The notes beneath the pieces were generated by a model, which saw nothing but the letters and a program-made list of their open reading frames with translations, was not told the origin of the DNA and made no database searches. Below, one piece after another: positions 23,086 through 33,600 of a stretch of 64,000 nucleotides of DNA (the first letter of the stretch is position 1; every line of letters begins with the position of its first letter). Source of the DNA: Linnemannia schmuckeri (lineage: Eukaryota > Mortierellomycota > Mortierellomycetes > Mortierellales > Mortierellaceae). The position numbers and the translations under genes were made by a program. The stretch lies in assembly GCA_029449235.1 (NCBI GenBank), contig JANATG010000004.1, positions 1,364,001-1,428,000 of the forward strand, read 5' to 3'.

Positions 23086-24170
23086 ATGACAGTAACATCA
23101 AGCCCAGAACAGAAGCGAATCTTCTTGTCATCCCTCAGGAGATCCCTTGGTCAGCTCGGCCTCGACATCGTCCATCCCTTTGCTGCCCAAAGGTGCGTTC
23201 TTTCTCTGTCTTTTTTCTATTAGTCACAAAGTGTTGCACGAACCGCTTTACAGAGCTATCACAAAAGAAATACTCTGTTAACGAACAAATGGACTTGGCA
23301 TTGATGGTACTCTAAAGTTACAACGCAACGACTCTTGGTCAGAGCAACCCCATGCCGACATTCAACCAAACCTCGACCCTGTCTATCATCGTGGGAAGCC
23401 ACAAGACCTTCTGGAAGACCTTCCTCGCCCAGCACTACCCTTCAAAGTTCAACTCGGAAGCAGAGGCCAAGGATCCCATGGACCACTACTGTGAGCGACT
23501 CATCCCCAGAGTCACCCTTCAGGCCCTCCAGGACGCTCAGTTGTATTCGGACAAGGAAGGTCAGGAATTTACGACAGCATTCTCGGTCGCCTTTTCGCAC
23601 TGGAGGATTACGGTACCCCCTGCAGGAACACCTTCACCCGGATCAAAGCCTACAGGATTTGTCGCACCCCCCACCACAACGCTTCCTATCCAACATGTTG
23701 CCCAGGCTGCGGGATTCGCCTACTTCAACCCTATTGCGTTCTTGAACGTTCATCCTGTCTATGGGCCTTGGTTCGGCATGCGGGCGATTGTGATGGTTGA
23801 TTTGCCCTATGACCTCTCGGATAATGAGGAGTTGTTGATAACAGAGACCAACAGGACGGGCACCTATTCTCGGGATTCCAAGCCGATTGAAGTCAACCCT
23901 GCGTTTGAGAAGCTGACATCCGAGGAGATTGAGGTCAGGAATGCGGCATTGGAGGTGACCAAAACAGCGCTGTTGACGAAGGGATGGAATGCGGAGGATT
24001 GGATGAATTGGGTTGCGTTCCGCCAGAGTTTGACACAGGACAGGCCGGACTGGATTTCCTGGCGGTACTCTGACAATCAGATGCGGTACCACTACAAGAA
24101 GCAGCCCGAGTTCTTGGAGGAGTGCGCCATCAAGTTTCAGCAGGGCCAGGAGCAATGCACTTCTATCTAG
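23086..24170 (+). CDS. MMACHC: MMACHC/CblC-like cobalamin-processing protein
   Basis: Two exons, 23086-23192 and 23318-24170, giving 319 aa; the join (AG|T) recreates a Ser before YNATTL. The order of conserved blocks follows animal MMACHC: an N-terminal helix then GLDIVHPFAA..YN, a segment ending IIVGSHKTFWKTFLAQH, DPMDHYCERL, the HVAQAAGFAYF block (family: HVAGAAYYY) and HPVYGPWFGMRAIVMVDL (family: HPRFGGWFAIRGVVLLPG). In animals this cytosolic enzyme removes the upper ligand of cobalamin (decyanation or dealkylation with glutathione) so that cofactor can reach methionine synthase and methylmalonyl-CoA mutase. Most studied Dikarya lack B12 metabolism, so its presence is notable. The C-terminal ~90 residues (Trp-rich, WMNWVAFRQSL) diverge from the animal tail. 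Family assignment is by motif order only. Confidence 0.8.
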
Positions 24171-24342
24171 ACTTTTAAAATCCATCAATGAAGTGACTGC
24201 CAAATCATTTCATTTCATTTCGTCCACATTCGCGTATTTGGTGTTGGCCCCTTCTCTCTTTTTATTTATTTTTGTTTTTCTTTGTCTCCTTGCCAGGCAC
24301 CACTGCTCCTTCAGACAACAGCATTCACCATCTTCTCCCACC

Positions 24343-26702
24343 ATGTCCAAGCGAAGCACAGACAACCAGCTCACAAAGGACAACTATGACCAGGAAGACC
24401 AGGACTCGGGCTCCCAGATGGGAACATTCAAGATGGCATCAGTCGATGAACTCGCCAGACGACCGTATGTCAATCTCTTCAGATTTTGCTATTTCTTTTT
24501 CTATTTCGCACCCCCGGTTGTTGGAGATAAAAGTATCTAAGCGTGATTCTTCACTTATGCTACATTATGCATTCTGACGGCATGCTACTTGCAGAATGAA
24601 AGTCTTGCGGCGCTTGGGATCAAAGGTACAGTTTCGAAAAGTTTACGGGAAGTGCACAAATGGGCTTATTGGACATTCAAACCGCCACCAAAAAATATCA
24701 TGCCAGTGTTTTTGTACTCACAATTTTTTATGTCTTACTTTTCATTACCTGACTCCATTAGACATTATCCAACCTGAGCGACGATGGCAAAAGACTTTCA
24801 CCAACAGCATCACAATCTTCGACCCCAAGCTTGTCATCATCGTCGCCTAGTTCAAAAGTAGCATCGTCATCCACCAATCCGTTCGCAAACATTTCTTTTA
24901 GCGGAGCTCCAGTGAAGAACGCAAGGATTTCAGGAGCGGTCCAGAATCCTTCCGCTGGATCACAGTTTGGCAGCGGTATGTTCAATAATGCATCAAATAG
25001 TTCCATTGGTAGTCAGCCCCTCGTTACTCAGTACTCATGCAAGAACCTCTACTTTGATACTAATCACAACATCCATGATCGCTTAGACTCAATAGGAAAG
25101 GCAACATCAGCATCAGCAACCACAAACGCAGCAACAAAACAAAAGCAACAACTTGGAAGGGCGGATATCACCGTTACGAGCACAGCGACTACAAAGCCGA
25201 ATACAGCACCAGTCGTGTCGTTATCCAGTTCCATTCTCGCCAAAGGAGCTTTTACATTTAACATTGGTAGCAACGCCAACACCCTCGCCATTACAACACC
25301 TGCACCGGCCCCCGCTGAACCACTCACAATTGACCGGGAAGGATACGAACGGTCACTTCGCGGAGTCAATCAGGGGTTTCTGAAACGGATTCAGCGTGAT
25401 TTGGAGCATAACGCCACTACGAATCTTGCTGGAGCCTTTGAGGCCTACATTGAGCAGCGCAAGAAAGTGAAGAAACAATATCCGGGAATCGAAGAACCCC
25501 AGACTATTGTCTTGAGTGGCGCTGATACCAGTAAGCAATAGTAACCACCATCCATTTAGCTTGCGTTTGACAATCGATTCCACGGACCTGACGAACCTGT
25601 TGTCCGACATTTACTTAGGTGACATCACTCCCGTGAAAAAGACGTTTTCAGGGCTTGGAGTGAACGCAGTACCAGGAGATACAACATCAGCAGCATCAGG
25701 GTCGATCCAGGCACCTCTAACATCCTCCCCCTTTGCAAATCTCGCAGGAAGTGGTTTGTTTGGGTTTGGATCTTCATCTATCAAGGGAGCCATTGACCCA
25801 CCCAGGAACCCAACCTCTTCAGCTGCATGGATTAATAACAACAACTATTCTGGAATAAACGGATCTGCAATGTCGTCGTCCTCATCGTTGGCTGTTCACC
25901 CCTTTGGCTCGCCGTTTTCATCAACCGTGACGAGTAATACTCCATTCGCAACTTCGTCGTCGGCCTCGCCTTCGACAAATGCGTTCGCAAACTCATCCTC
26001 AACGACTACAAACAAACCATTCTCGTTCCAGCCAAAGCCCTTTTCGACTGGGCGGTCAGGATCCATGTCAGGAGGATCATCTTTCGGCTCACCCGCGTCA
26101 GGATCGCCTTCTACCACGCCGAAACCTTTTGTTTTCCAGACACCCTCGAATTCACAAATGACCGCCGCTGCCTCATCCTCAATCATCAACGCAGTATCGA
26201 GCAGTAGTAATCATGGCGATCAGGAGCGGGTGGCTGACGATACAAAGTCGGAACTGGTCGATTCTAGAAAGGGCGAGGAAGACGAGCGAACGATATACGA
26301 AGTCCGGGCCAAGTTGTTTGGCACCGAGAATAATGAGCACAAGGATCTGGGTATTGGCCAGTTCCGAGTCAACGAGCATACGGTCTCGAAGAAGCGTCGG
26401 ATGATTATGAGAATCGGTGGCACCGGTTTGATCACCATCAACAGTATGTTTCCCTCCTTTTTTTTGTTATTTTTGTGCTGCTGGAGATTAGAAATTTTGG
26501 CCGCTAATTATTTCTCTCGCGTTTTGCTCGATTCGATATTATAGGTTGGATTATTCCAGGAATGCCACCACAACGGAATAAGAACACACTCACAATCTTT
26601 GCGATTGAGAATGGGAAGCCAAAGCGGTTTATGCTGCGTGTCAAGGAGGAGCAGACAGCTCATGAGCTCCTCCAAGCTCTGGAAGCTGGCCAACCCGCAT
26701 GA
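24343..26702 (+). CDS. NUP50: Nup50/Nup2-like nucleoporin with C-terminal Ran-binding domain
   Basis: Five exons: 24343-24464, 24595-24625, 24762-25530, 25619-26443, 26545-26702, giving 634 aa. The N-terminus is a NUP50 signature: MSKRSTDNQLTKDNYDQED, a GTFKMAS motif, then PMKVLRRLGSK, the importin-alpha-binding region. A Ser/Thr/Ala-rich middle contains FG-type motifs (LFGFGSS, PFGSPFSS, SSFGSP). A helical patch YERSLRGVNQGFLKRIQR lies between. The C-terminus is a RanBD fold: TIYEVRAKLFG, DLGIGQFRVN, RRMIMRIGGTGLITINSW and LQALEAG. Such proteins shuttle at the nuclear basket and speed importin-alpha recycling with RanGTP. Bases 25009-25095 look like an 87-base intron inside exon 3; removing it would give 605 aa with the frame unchanged. 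Confidence 0.87.
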
Positions 26703-26732
26703 TAACCTCCCTTCCGGCCCGGTTGATGCATT

Positions 26733-26738
26733 AATAAA
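26733..26738 (+). terminator. Poly(A) signal AATAAA after NUP50
   Basis: AATAAA lies 31 bases past the NUP50 stop, in the 116-base gap before the convergent PPM1 stop codon. Confidence 0.55.
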
Positions 26739-26818
26739 CCTCGACCTTCATCTTTTTCTTAGACACACTTATTTTTTCTTATTTTATAATGTTTTGTAAA
26801 GACCGTGGGAATAATGGC

Positions 26819-28698
26819 TTATGACGATACTGCGTTGGCTAAAAGATGGATTAGCTGAGAGCGGCGGGGTTCTGGCTGCTGGGGTTTGGCTTGATATGCC
26901 CAGGCGACACAGTAATGGTCAGCCAGAAGTTGCCATTCTTCTACCTCGTCAAAAATTTCCAGACTTGATATCCTATTTTTTTCCGCACATCCAGATCATG
27001 TATGGAGGTTAGTGATTGAGCAAATGAAGAGAATTTGGATGCGTGCGTATCAAAATAACTTACCGCTTTAATTCTTGTTCGGAAAGAGATTCATGAAGCT
27101 TGTTCATGTTGACAGCCTTGGCAGCTTGCCAACCCCGTGAAGTGAAGCGCTCCTCCTGACTCTTCAATGACGGGTACGCATGGATCCCTGGTAACTCAAT
27201 CTGTCGTGCCTAAGAATCATATATGGAAAATGCGATTCGAAAAGTAATTAGTACAGATGGCAGACTTTCTGGAGTTGAAGTATGTCGGAGTGAAAGGTCG
27301 TAGGTATTGGTTTCGTGGCGGTGGAAAGTACCTTGAGGTTCCTGAGCATCATGGCGCCAAAGGCGTCGGTCGGGTTGATCTGCTCATAGACAACAAACAA
27401 CGAAGCATCCATGTTGGTCCCAACCCAGTTCACGATCGCGTCTGAATCTCCTGGTTGGATGTAGATCAGCACACATTCTGAGAGAAACAGCGTTGGTAAG
27501 CTACATGGATAATAATAAAAATGTTTGAGTGAGAATAAGGATGTAAGTGAAGTCGTATTTCTCAATTGATATTTGAAGGCAACGATTCAGTACCTGATGT
27601 CAAATCCTTGAGCCTTGAGTTTGGGGACGATAGACTCTGTGAACTCGCGCAAGTCGCCCGACAGTAGACAGTAATCCTTCGAATACAGTTCAGTTCCTCC
27701 CAGACCTAATCAGCCAACACATATTCATACGCATACAAAAAAAAAAAATGTTAGCGCCATGGAGCGCCCTGGCCAGATCACGCATAACACAAGTTGAATG
27801 CTTATCTTGATAACATATTCCATACCGAGTCTCAAGTCTGGGTCTCCAATGATGTCCGTGAAAGCCTTATTCTTCTTGATCACGACCGCTTTCTTGGCTG
27901 TCGACTCCGGAAAGTCAATCTCAAAGTACTTGTGCGCCGAAAGACCCTTGGCCTGTATGAATCGTAAGGGATCAAATAGGAAGCGATGTCAGTCAACCGA
28001 GTTCAAACATTTTCTTATTCTAAACACGTACGCTAGAGTTCCAAGCCATTTGGCATAGTACCTTGAATTTGAAGTATCTGGTGTCAGAACCGCATCCCAA
28101 TGACACAATCTGTTTCTTGATCCCTGCAGCAGGTGTAATTGCTGTAGCTGTTGTTGTAGGGGAGGGTGTTGATGCAGATTGTGTGGTCGCAGATGTAGGT
28201 GATGTAGTCGTTGTTGTTGTCGTTATTGAGCTCGGCGTGATGTCATTCTTGATAAACTGTTCCGTGAATGTGTCCAACGACCGCGTTCTAAGATAAGAGC
28301 CTCGGTTGATTAATGGAGGACGACGCGACGGGCGCTTAACGAAGTACTTCACAAAAGGATCATCCAAGTACCCAAGGTTCACCGCAGACCTAATATACCA
28401 TTACCGAAAAGACCAAGAGAAATGCCGTTCATATCAGAGAGTGTGATACTCCTCGCATTTTTATATGCTAGCCTCCTTGAGACAGTTAATGTGCTGCGTA
28501 CAGTTTACTGATGATGGCGTCGTCGTCGGTGCCCTTGATTATGTCGTCTCGCGCGACCTGTGGTTCGTCGTGCATCATTGAGGGAGTAAAAGATCCTCTT
28601 CCCGGTGCTGTTCCAGGCGCTCCAGGTGCTCCAAATCCTCCCATTCTACGTGGTCCTGGCCAAAAAGGCGGACTCCTGTTTCCCATTCCTCCAGACAT
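26819..28698 (-). CDS. PPM1: Leucine carboxyl methyltransferase 1 (PP2A methyltransferase)
   Basis: Seven exons on the minus strand: 28502-28698, 28062-28389, 27826-27952, 27594-27705, 27332-27500, 27064-27209, 26819-26972, giving 410 aa in phase. After a Gly/Pro-rich N-terminus comes the family signature TDDDAIISKLSAVNLGYLDD, then INRGSYLRTRSLD and the SAM-binding loop SLGCGSDTRYF near residue 164. Later blocks are KYFEIDFPE, LFLSECVLIYI and VVYEQINPTDAFG. The last exon reads SLEIFDEVEEWQLLADHYC, as in LCMT1. The enzyme methylates the C-terminal leucine carboxylate of the PP2A catalytic subunit, which promotes assembly with B-type subunits. An insert rich in Thr/Ser/Pro/Ala (about 40 residues) sits just before the SAM loop and is not typical of the family. 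It diverges from the tRNA methyltransferase gene. Confidence 0.93.
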
Positions 28699-28957
28699 TG
28701 CTGGTTGTGTTGCAAGAGCGAGAAAGTGTTGATGGATAAAATAGTGAAGAGAAGAGTTTTGGGCTTGGATCTTCACGAGCGGGTGAGGCACTAGGGGCGT
28801 TGAATAGCCAGTCACTTCGCCATTTTTTTTAGGCAAAAATGGACAAATGAAAAAAATCTCAAAAAGAGAGAAAGAGATCTCGGGAATAAAAGAAGAGAGA
28901 TCTTTTTTTTTCATTCCAAACCAACTTTTCGCCGACCAAAGAACTAACAAGAGCACC
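28699..28957. promoter_or_regulatory. Compact divergent promoter of PPM1 and the Trm61-like gene
   Basis: Only 259 bases separate the two divergent start codons, so both promoters and leaders must lie here. The DNA is AT-rich in the middle (28825-28915), with purine-rich AAAAAGAGAGAAAGAGA on the plus strand. Both genes act in methylation reactions that use SAM, though joint regulation is only a possibility. Confidence 0.55.
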
Positions 28958-30539
28958 ATGGCTTCAGGAGTATCAGGGCGGTGTCTATTGTCCTCATACC
29001 CAGGACGGGTATCACACGTGCTGTTGGGTCATACCAAAGTAGCACCTGCCCTCGCAACCAGGTTCACCGCAAGAGCCTTGACAACTGCCACAACACCATC
29101 AGCAGGAACAGAAGCAACAGAGCCAGAAGAATCACCAAGGGTCTTGCCTCATGTCGATCCCAGGTTTCAATACGGCGATGTTATTATTATTAATGACAGC
29201 AAGGGCGAGCGACGACTCATCGGACCTTTGCGGGTGAGTTTTTTGCAGTTTATTTTTATTCAATTTATTTCAGCAATAGTTTTTGTTTAGTTAGATGATC
29301 TATCGCTGTATTGATTGCTGAACAACCATCTTTTTTCTCTATCTTTGATTTTCAGAAAGGTGGTTTCAGGGATAACAATGTCGGTCGCCTGAACCACGAC
29401 TCTATAATCGGAAAGACCCCTCTCTCGACCGTCGAAACACAATTAGGCGCAAAGTTCTCCCTCCACTGGCCCAGTCTCGATGAGTAAGCTTTCAGAACTA
29501 GCATAAACTGTTCAATCTGCCACATCACCAAGAAATGAAGGCGCTCTCTCCAATCCTGACAAAAACAACTCTTGTGTGACATCTTCCAAAACTTAGATAC
29601 TCGACAAAGGTAAAGAGACAGGCAAGCATAATGTACCCCAAGGACGCCACCACAGCCGTCCACCTCCTCGACCTCTTCCCAGGTGCACACGTCCTTGAAG
29701 CAGGAACAGGAAACGGATCCATGACAATGTACATCCAACGAGCCATCCTTGGCCCTGGTTCGCATCTCGACACCGTCGATATTCGGAATAATCACTCTCT
29801 CCAGGCTGAACAAAACATTGAGCGCTTCTGGAGAGGCATGTACCGTCCTGGAATCACGTTCTGGAGATCTGTCGGCGGACTTCAGCGGGTTATCAAACGT
29901 CTTACTGGTGAAGACCAGGGTCAAAGCCGCTATCCTGGATCAGGATTGGCGTCGGCTCAGGAGCAGGATTCTATTGCTCTGAATAAGGACGGGAAACCAA
30001 TGACGGCATTGGAGCTCAAGCGCAAGGAACTGACAGAGGCCAACGAGATCCTACCTCCCAATCCTCACCCCAAAGGCCACCAATACGACGCCATCAGTCT
30101 CGACCTGCCAGACACCCTGACAGTCCTTGAAGATCTCTTGCCCCTCTTGAAACCTGATCGACCCATGTGTCTTTACATGGTGAACATGTCCCAGGTCCTG
30201 GAACTTGTTCAGTGGATGCGAAAGAACGGCTCTGGATACTCGGTCGAGAAGGTCCTTGAAGTAGGCTGGAAGGAGTGGAGTGTCAGATCGGCCGCTGTCA
30301 GGAGCAAAGTCAAGGGCAGAGTTCATGTCGGTGGCTTTGGAGACGTCTCGCCCCTTCAGCAGTCATCTGGGGATGGTGCCCAAGAAGCCGCCACCACGGC
30401 TGCCGATCATATCCCTGATGATGCTGTCGGATGGGTTTGCCGGCCCCTTCACATGCCCATTGGACACACTGGCTTCCTGGTCCAACTCCGAAGAAACTCT
30501 GCACCTTCTCCCAAAGAGTACAACACACCCATTGCATAA
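28958..30539 (+). CDS. Trm61/GCD14-family tRNA (adenine-N1) methyltransferase, probably mitochondrial
   Basis: Three exons: 28958-29233, 29356-29483, 29597-30539, giving 448 aa. Residues ~1-55 are rich in Arg, Ser, Ala and Thr with almost no acidic residues (CLLSSYPGRVSHVLLGHTK, then ATRFTARALTTATTP), which fits a mitochondrial presequence. A GDVIIINDSKGERRLIGPLR segment precedes the methyltransferase fold, as in TRMT61B. SAM motif I is VLEAGTGNGSMTMYI near residue 170, followed by HLDTVDIRNNHSLQAEQNIE and a DAISLDLPD block that matches the family's acceptor-site motif. Such enzymes form N1-methyladenosine at tRNA position 58 or related mitochondrial RNA sites. An insert of about 65 residues (Gly/Gln/Glu-rich) separates motif II from the DLPD motif. 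Confidence 0.82.
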
Positions 30540-30584
30540 ATAACCATAGACTAGTTCAACCCTCATAGACCACAGAAATTGTAT

Positions 30585-30589
<5 letters not shown>

Positions 30590-30621
<32 letters not shown>
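30590..30621 (+). repeat. Poly(A) run of 32 bases between convergent genes
   Basis: An uninterrupted A-run in the 113-base gap between the Trm61-like stop and the AQR stop. It could be a 3'-end element for either transcript or simple slippage. Confidence 0.9.
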
Positions 30622-30623
<2 letters not shown>

Positions 30624-30652
30624 TATTGTTTATGATCTCAATGTAGCCGTGA

Positions 30653-33600
30653 TTATTCCTGATCCACGTCCATGGCTCCCTCCGCCTGATCGTCCTCAGT
30701 TCCAACAGCGGGTACAGAATCTGTATCCATGGGCGCGGAAATGCTGTGCAAATAGTCTTGCTGCTGCTGGATAGCATACTGCTGCTGCTCCTTCATCATC
30801 CCAAAGACATACTCGCCCATCTGATCGATATCCTGAATCTCATAATCCTTGCTCGTTGATGTCGATCCTTCTTCCTCAGCAGTCTCCTCCTCAGCAGCCT
30901 CGGAAGCGTCAGCCTCTGCTTTCCCTGTCTTACCCTTCTTGGCACCCTTTTTGTCCTTCTTGGCACCCTTCTTGCTCGTCGTCTTGCCCTTCTCAGTCTC
31001 TTCCTCTCCATCGGCCTTGGCCTCGGCACCAATCACGCGGATAGTATTGGGGTACATCTCGCCAGTCTTGAGCCACAACTTGGTGGGGCGCTTGAGCAGA
31101 CGCTTGAAAGCAGGTTCCAACTCGTGACAGTTCTCAAACAGCTTCTGACGACCAAAGATGTACAATCCAAGACGGGCACGAGACAACGCCACAACCAGAC
31201 GACGCACGTCACGGACGTGACCCACCGCCTTTGTCCTCACCAACGACAGCAAAACATCTAAAGTCGATAGAGATTGATATGTGTGGGATTAGATATTTGA
31301 ATGCGAAGAAAGACTCAAATAGATCAAGCAAAGTTAACGAAAGGAGAGAAGTATTTACAGTCGTTCTGTTGACCCTGGTACTTATCGACGGTAGTGACGG
31401 CAGCAGGGCGGCCAAAGATAGGGTTCCAGCTGCAGCGTTGGTTGAGGACATCGCGGATCAAGTCCTTCTGACCGTTGTAGGTCGTCAAGATGGTGATCTT
31501 CTCGGCAGGGTAGCCCAAGAGGCGCATGTACTGGTAAACAGCCACCACATATTCGGCCTCGCCCAAATTCTGGATAAAATGGGGTCGGGGTGCTGTCTCG
31601 CCCTGTCCTTTGTAGTTGTTGACGTTGATAAACTGGAAATCGTGAAGGAATCCTGGATTGGCAAACTTATACTCCTGACGCTCGGTGACGTTGGGAAGAT
31701 CTCCGAGACTCTTGTATCGCCACTTGTAGAGGTCAGCCATATCCGAGCGAGCACGACCCTGTGCATCCAACTCGATGGCTGGCACGCCCAATCGGACAAA
31801 TCTCGTAAACATACTCTGCTCCATGTTGCCGTATTGTTGGAAGGCAGTGTTCTTGACAACGGGGGGCAACTGGTTGTGATCTCCGATCAATATGACACGC
31901 TTAAGGCGGTTGACGCCATCCTCGGGGTCCTGGAGCAGCATGGGGATGAAAGTCTCGACCTCCAGAATCTGAGCAGCCTCCTCCATCACAATGTTGTCGT
32001 ACTTGAAGCCCAGGTTGACGAGCTCACGGCGCTTGAGGGCAGCGTGCGTACAAGTCATGGCAATGATTTTAGCCTCCTTTGTAAGCAAGTAGTTGGCACG
32101 ATCGTAGCTTGTGCGGAGCAACTCGAAAGCAGACACCTCCTCTAGTTGCTCAAACAGCTTGCTCAAGTGACGGAAACATCCCTGCGCGGCATCCAAAGCA
32201 GCCTCGGCGGTCGTGCAGTCCGAAAACAGTGGCACGGGGGCGTTACTGAAGAACTCACTGAAGGGGAAAGTTGCGATGATCGACTCCAGGGACTCTTCGT
32301 TGGCAGCCACCTTACGCTCAAACTCTTTCCACTTGGGGACAACATGGTAAGAGTAAAAGTAGCCAGCTGTCTCACAAGTAGATCCATGCTCTCCTCCAAT
32401 CTCCAAAGACTGCGCCAAACGATCCACCTCGGTGAGCAAGCTGACGCGCTTCTCCAGGAAAGATGTCACGCGACCGTACTTGCTGAAGCTGAGTTCCGTG
32501 TTCAGTTCCTCCTCTCCGTGACCAAGACGAAGCAAATGGCGCTCGTCGACATCCAGTGCAATGATCTTCTCAAAGAGCTGGTTCAGGGCTTGGTTCGAGT
32601 GGGTGACGAGGAGAGTGTGCTGGTTGGGGAAGTTGTTGTAGAGGTTGGCGATGATCTGGACGGCGACATCGGTCTTTCCTGTGCCTGGAGGACCAACCAC
32701 CAAGGTCAATCCTGGATTTGTTCCTGCCTTGATCGCCTCGACTTGGGTGGGGGTGAAGCGGACCTTGTTCGTGTTGGGGACATCCTCAGGATAAGGACCC
32801 ATGTTGGGGGTCTTGTAAGTGCTGATAATCAATTCATCCTGGGCCTGTTCCTGGCTCTGGATTGCCTTCTCCTTTTTTGCCTTCTCGCTGCCCTTCTTCT
32901 TCTTGGATCCAGAGGCTGCTGCCTCGGGTGTCTCGGGAAACTTGACAACAAAAGGTGCCGCCAACGAACTTTCATCACCGTCCTTAGCCTTGATCCTCAT
33001 GCCCGGGAAGGATGCTTTGAGATGGTCCAGATCCAAGAAAGTGTCGCGGAAATCGATCTCCTTAACTTGGCGCTTCAGCTGGGAGTAATGTGCACTGTTC
33101 GGGTTGCCATAGCCCAAGAACACGTCGTGGAGCCACTCGGGTACCATTAAGTCGCTCTGCATAAGGTCACGGATGGTCTCGAGCACAGGCTTGAAGTTGT
33201 TCTCTTGGGGTTGACGGCGGAGAACAATGTTGAAGGACTGGTACACATCGCCTCCTCCAGACTTCCTGGCAGCTTCCTGATCGATCTTGTACTGGTTCGA
33301 GTCCAAGGCAATCCTGAAGGTGCGAGTGTTGCCTGTGCGGTGATCCTGGATCAACTTGGGGTCGCTTTTCTTGTAGTCGAATGGCTTTCCGTTGGGACCA
33401 ATGACGCTCACGACCTGGCATCCGCGGACGTGCTTCAAGCCGTAGTGTTTCCTGAAGGAGACCTTGCCATCCCAGTGCTCGTACGATTCCTCCTGTGCTT
33501 CGACTGTCAACAAGAACAGAATATCATGCTCGCGGATCGCCTCCCACTCTGCTTGAATCGCCTCCGTATATTTCCTGACGTTGAAGGTGACATCGGCAGT

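Noticed and set aside
31231..33150. Long plus-strand ORFs (304 and 334 codons) opposite AQR
   Set aside because: Antisense shadows of the conserved helicase exon, whose motifs are all on the minus strand.
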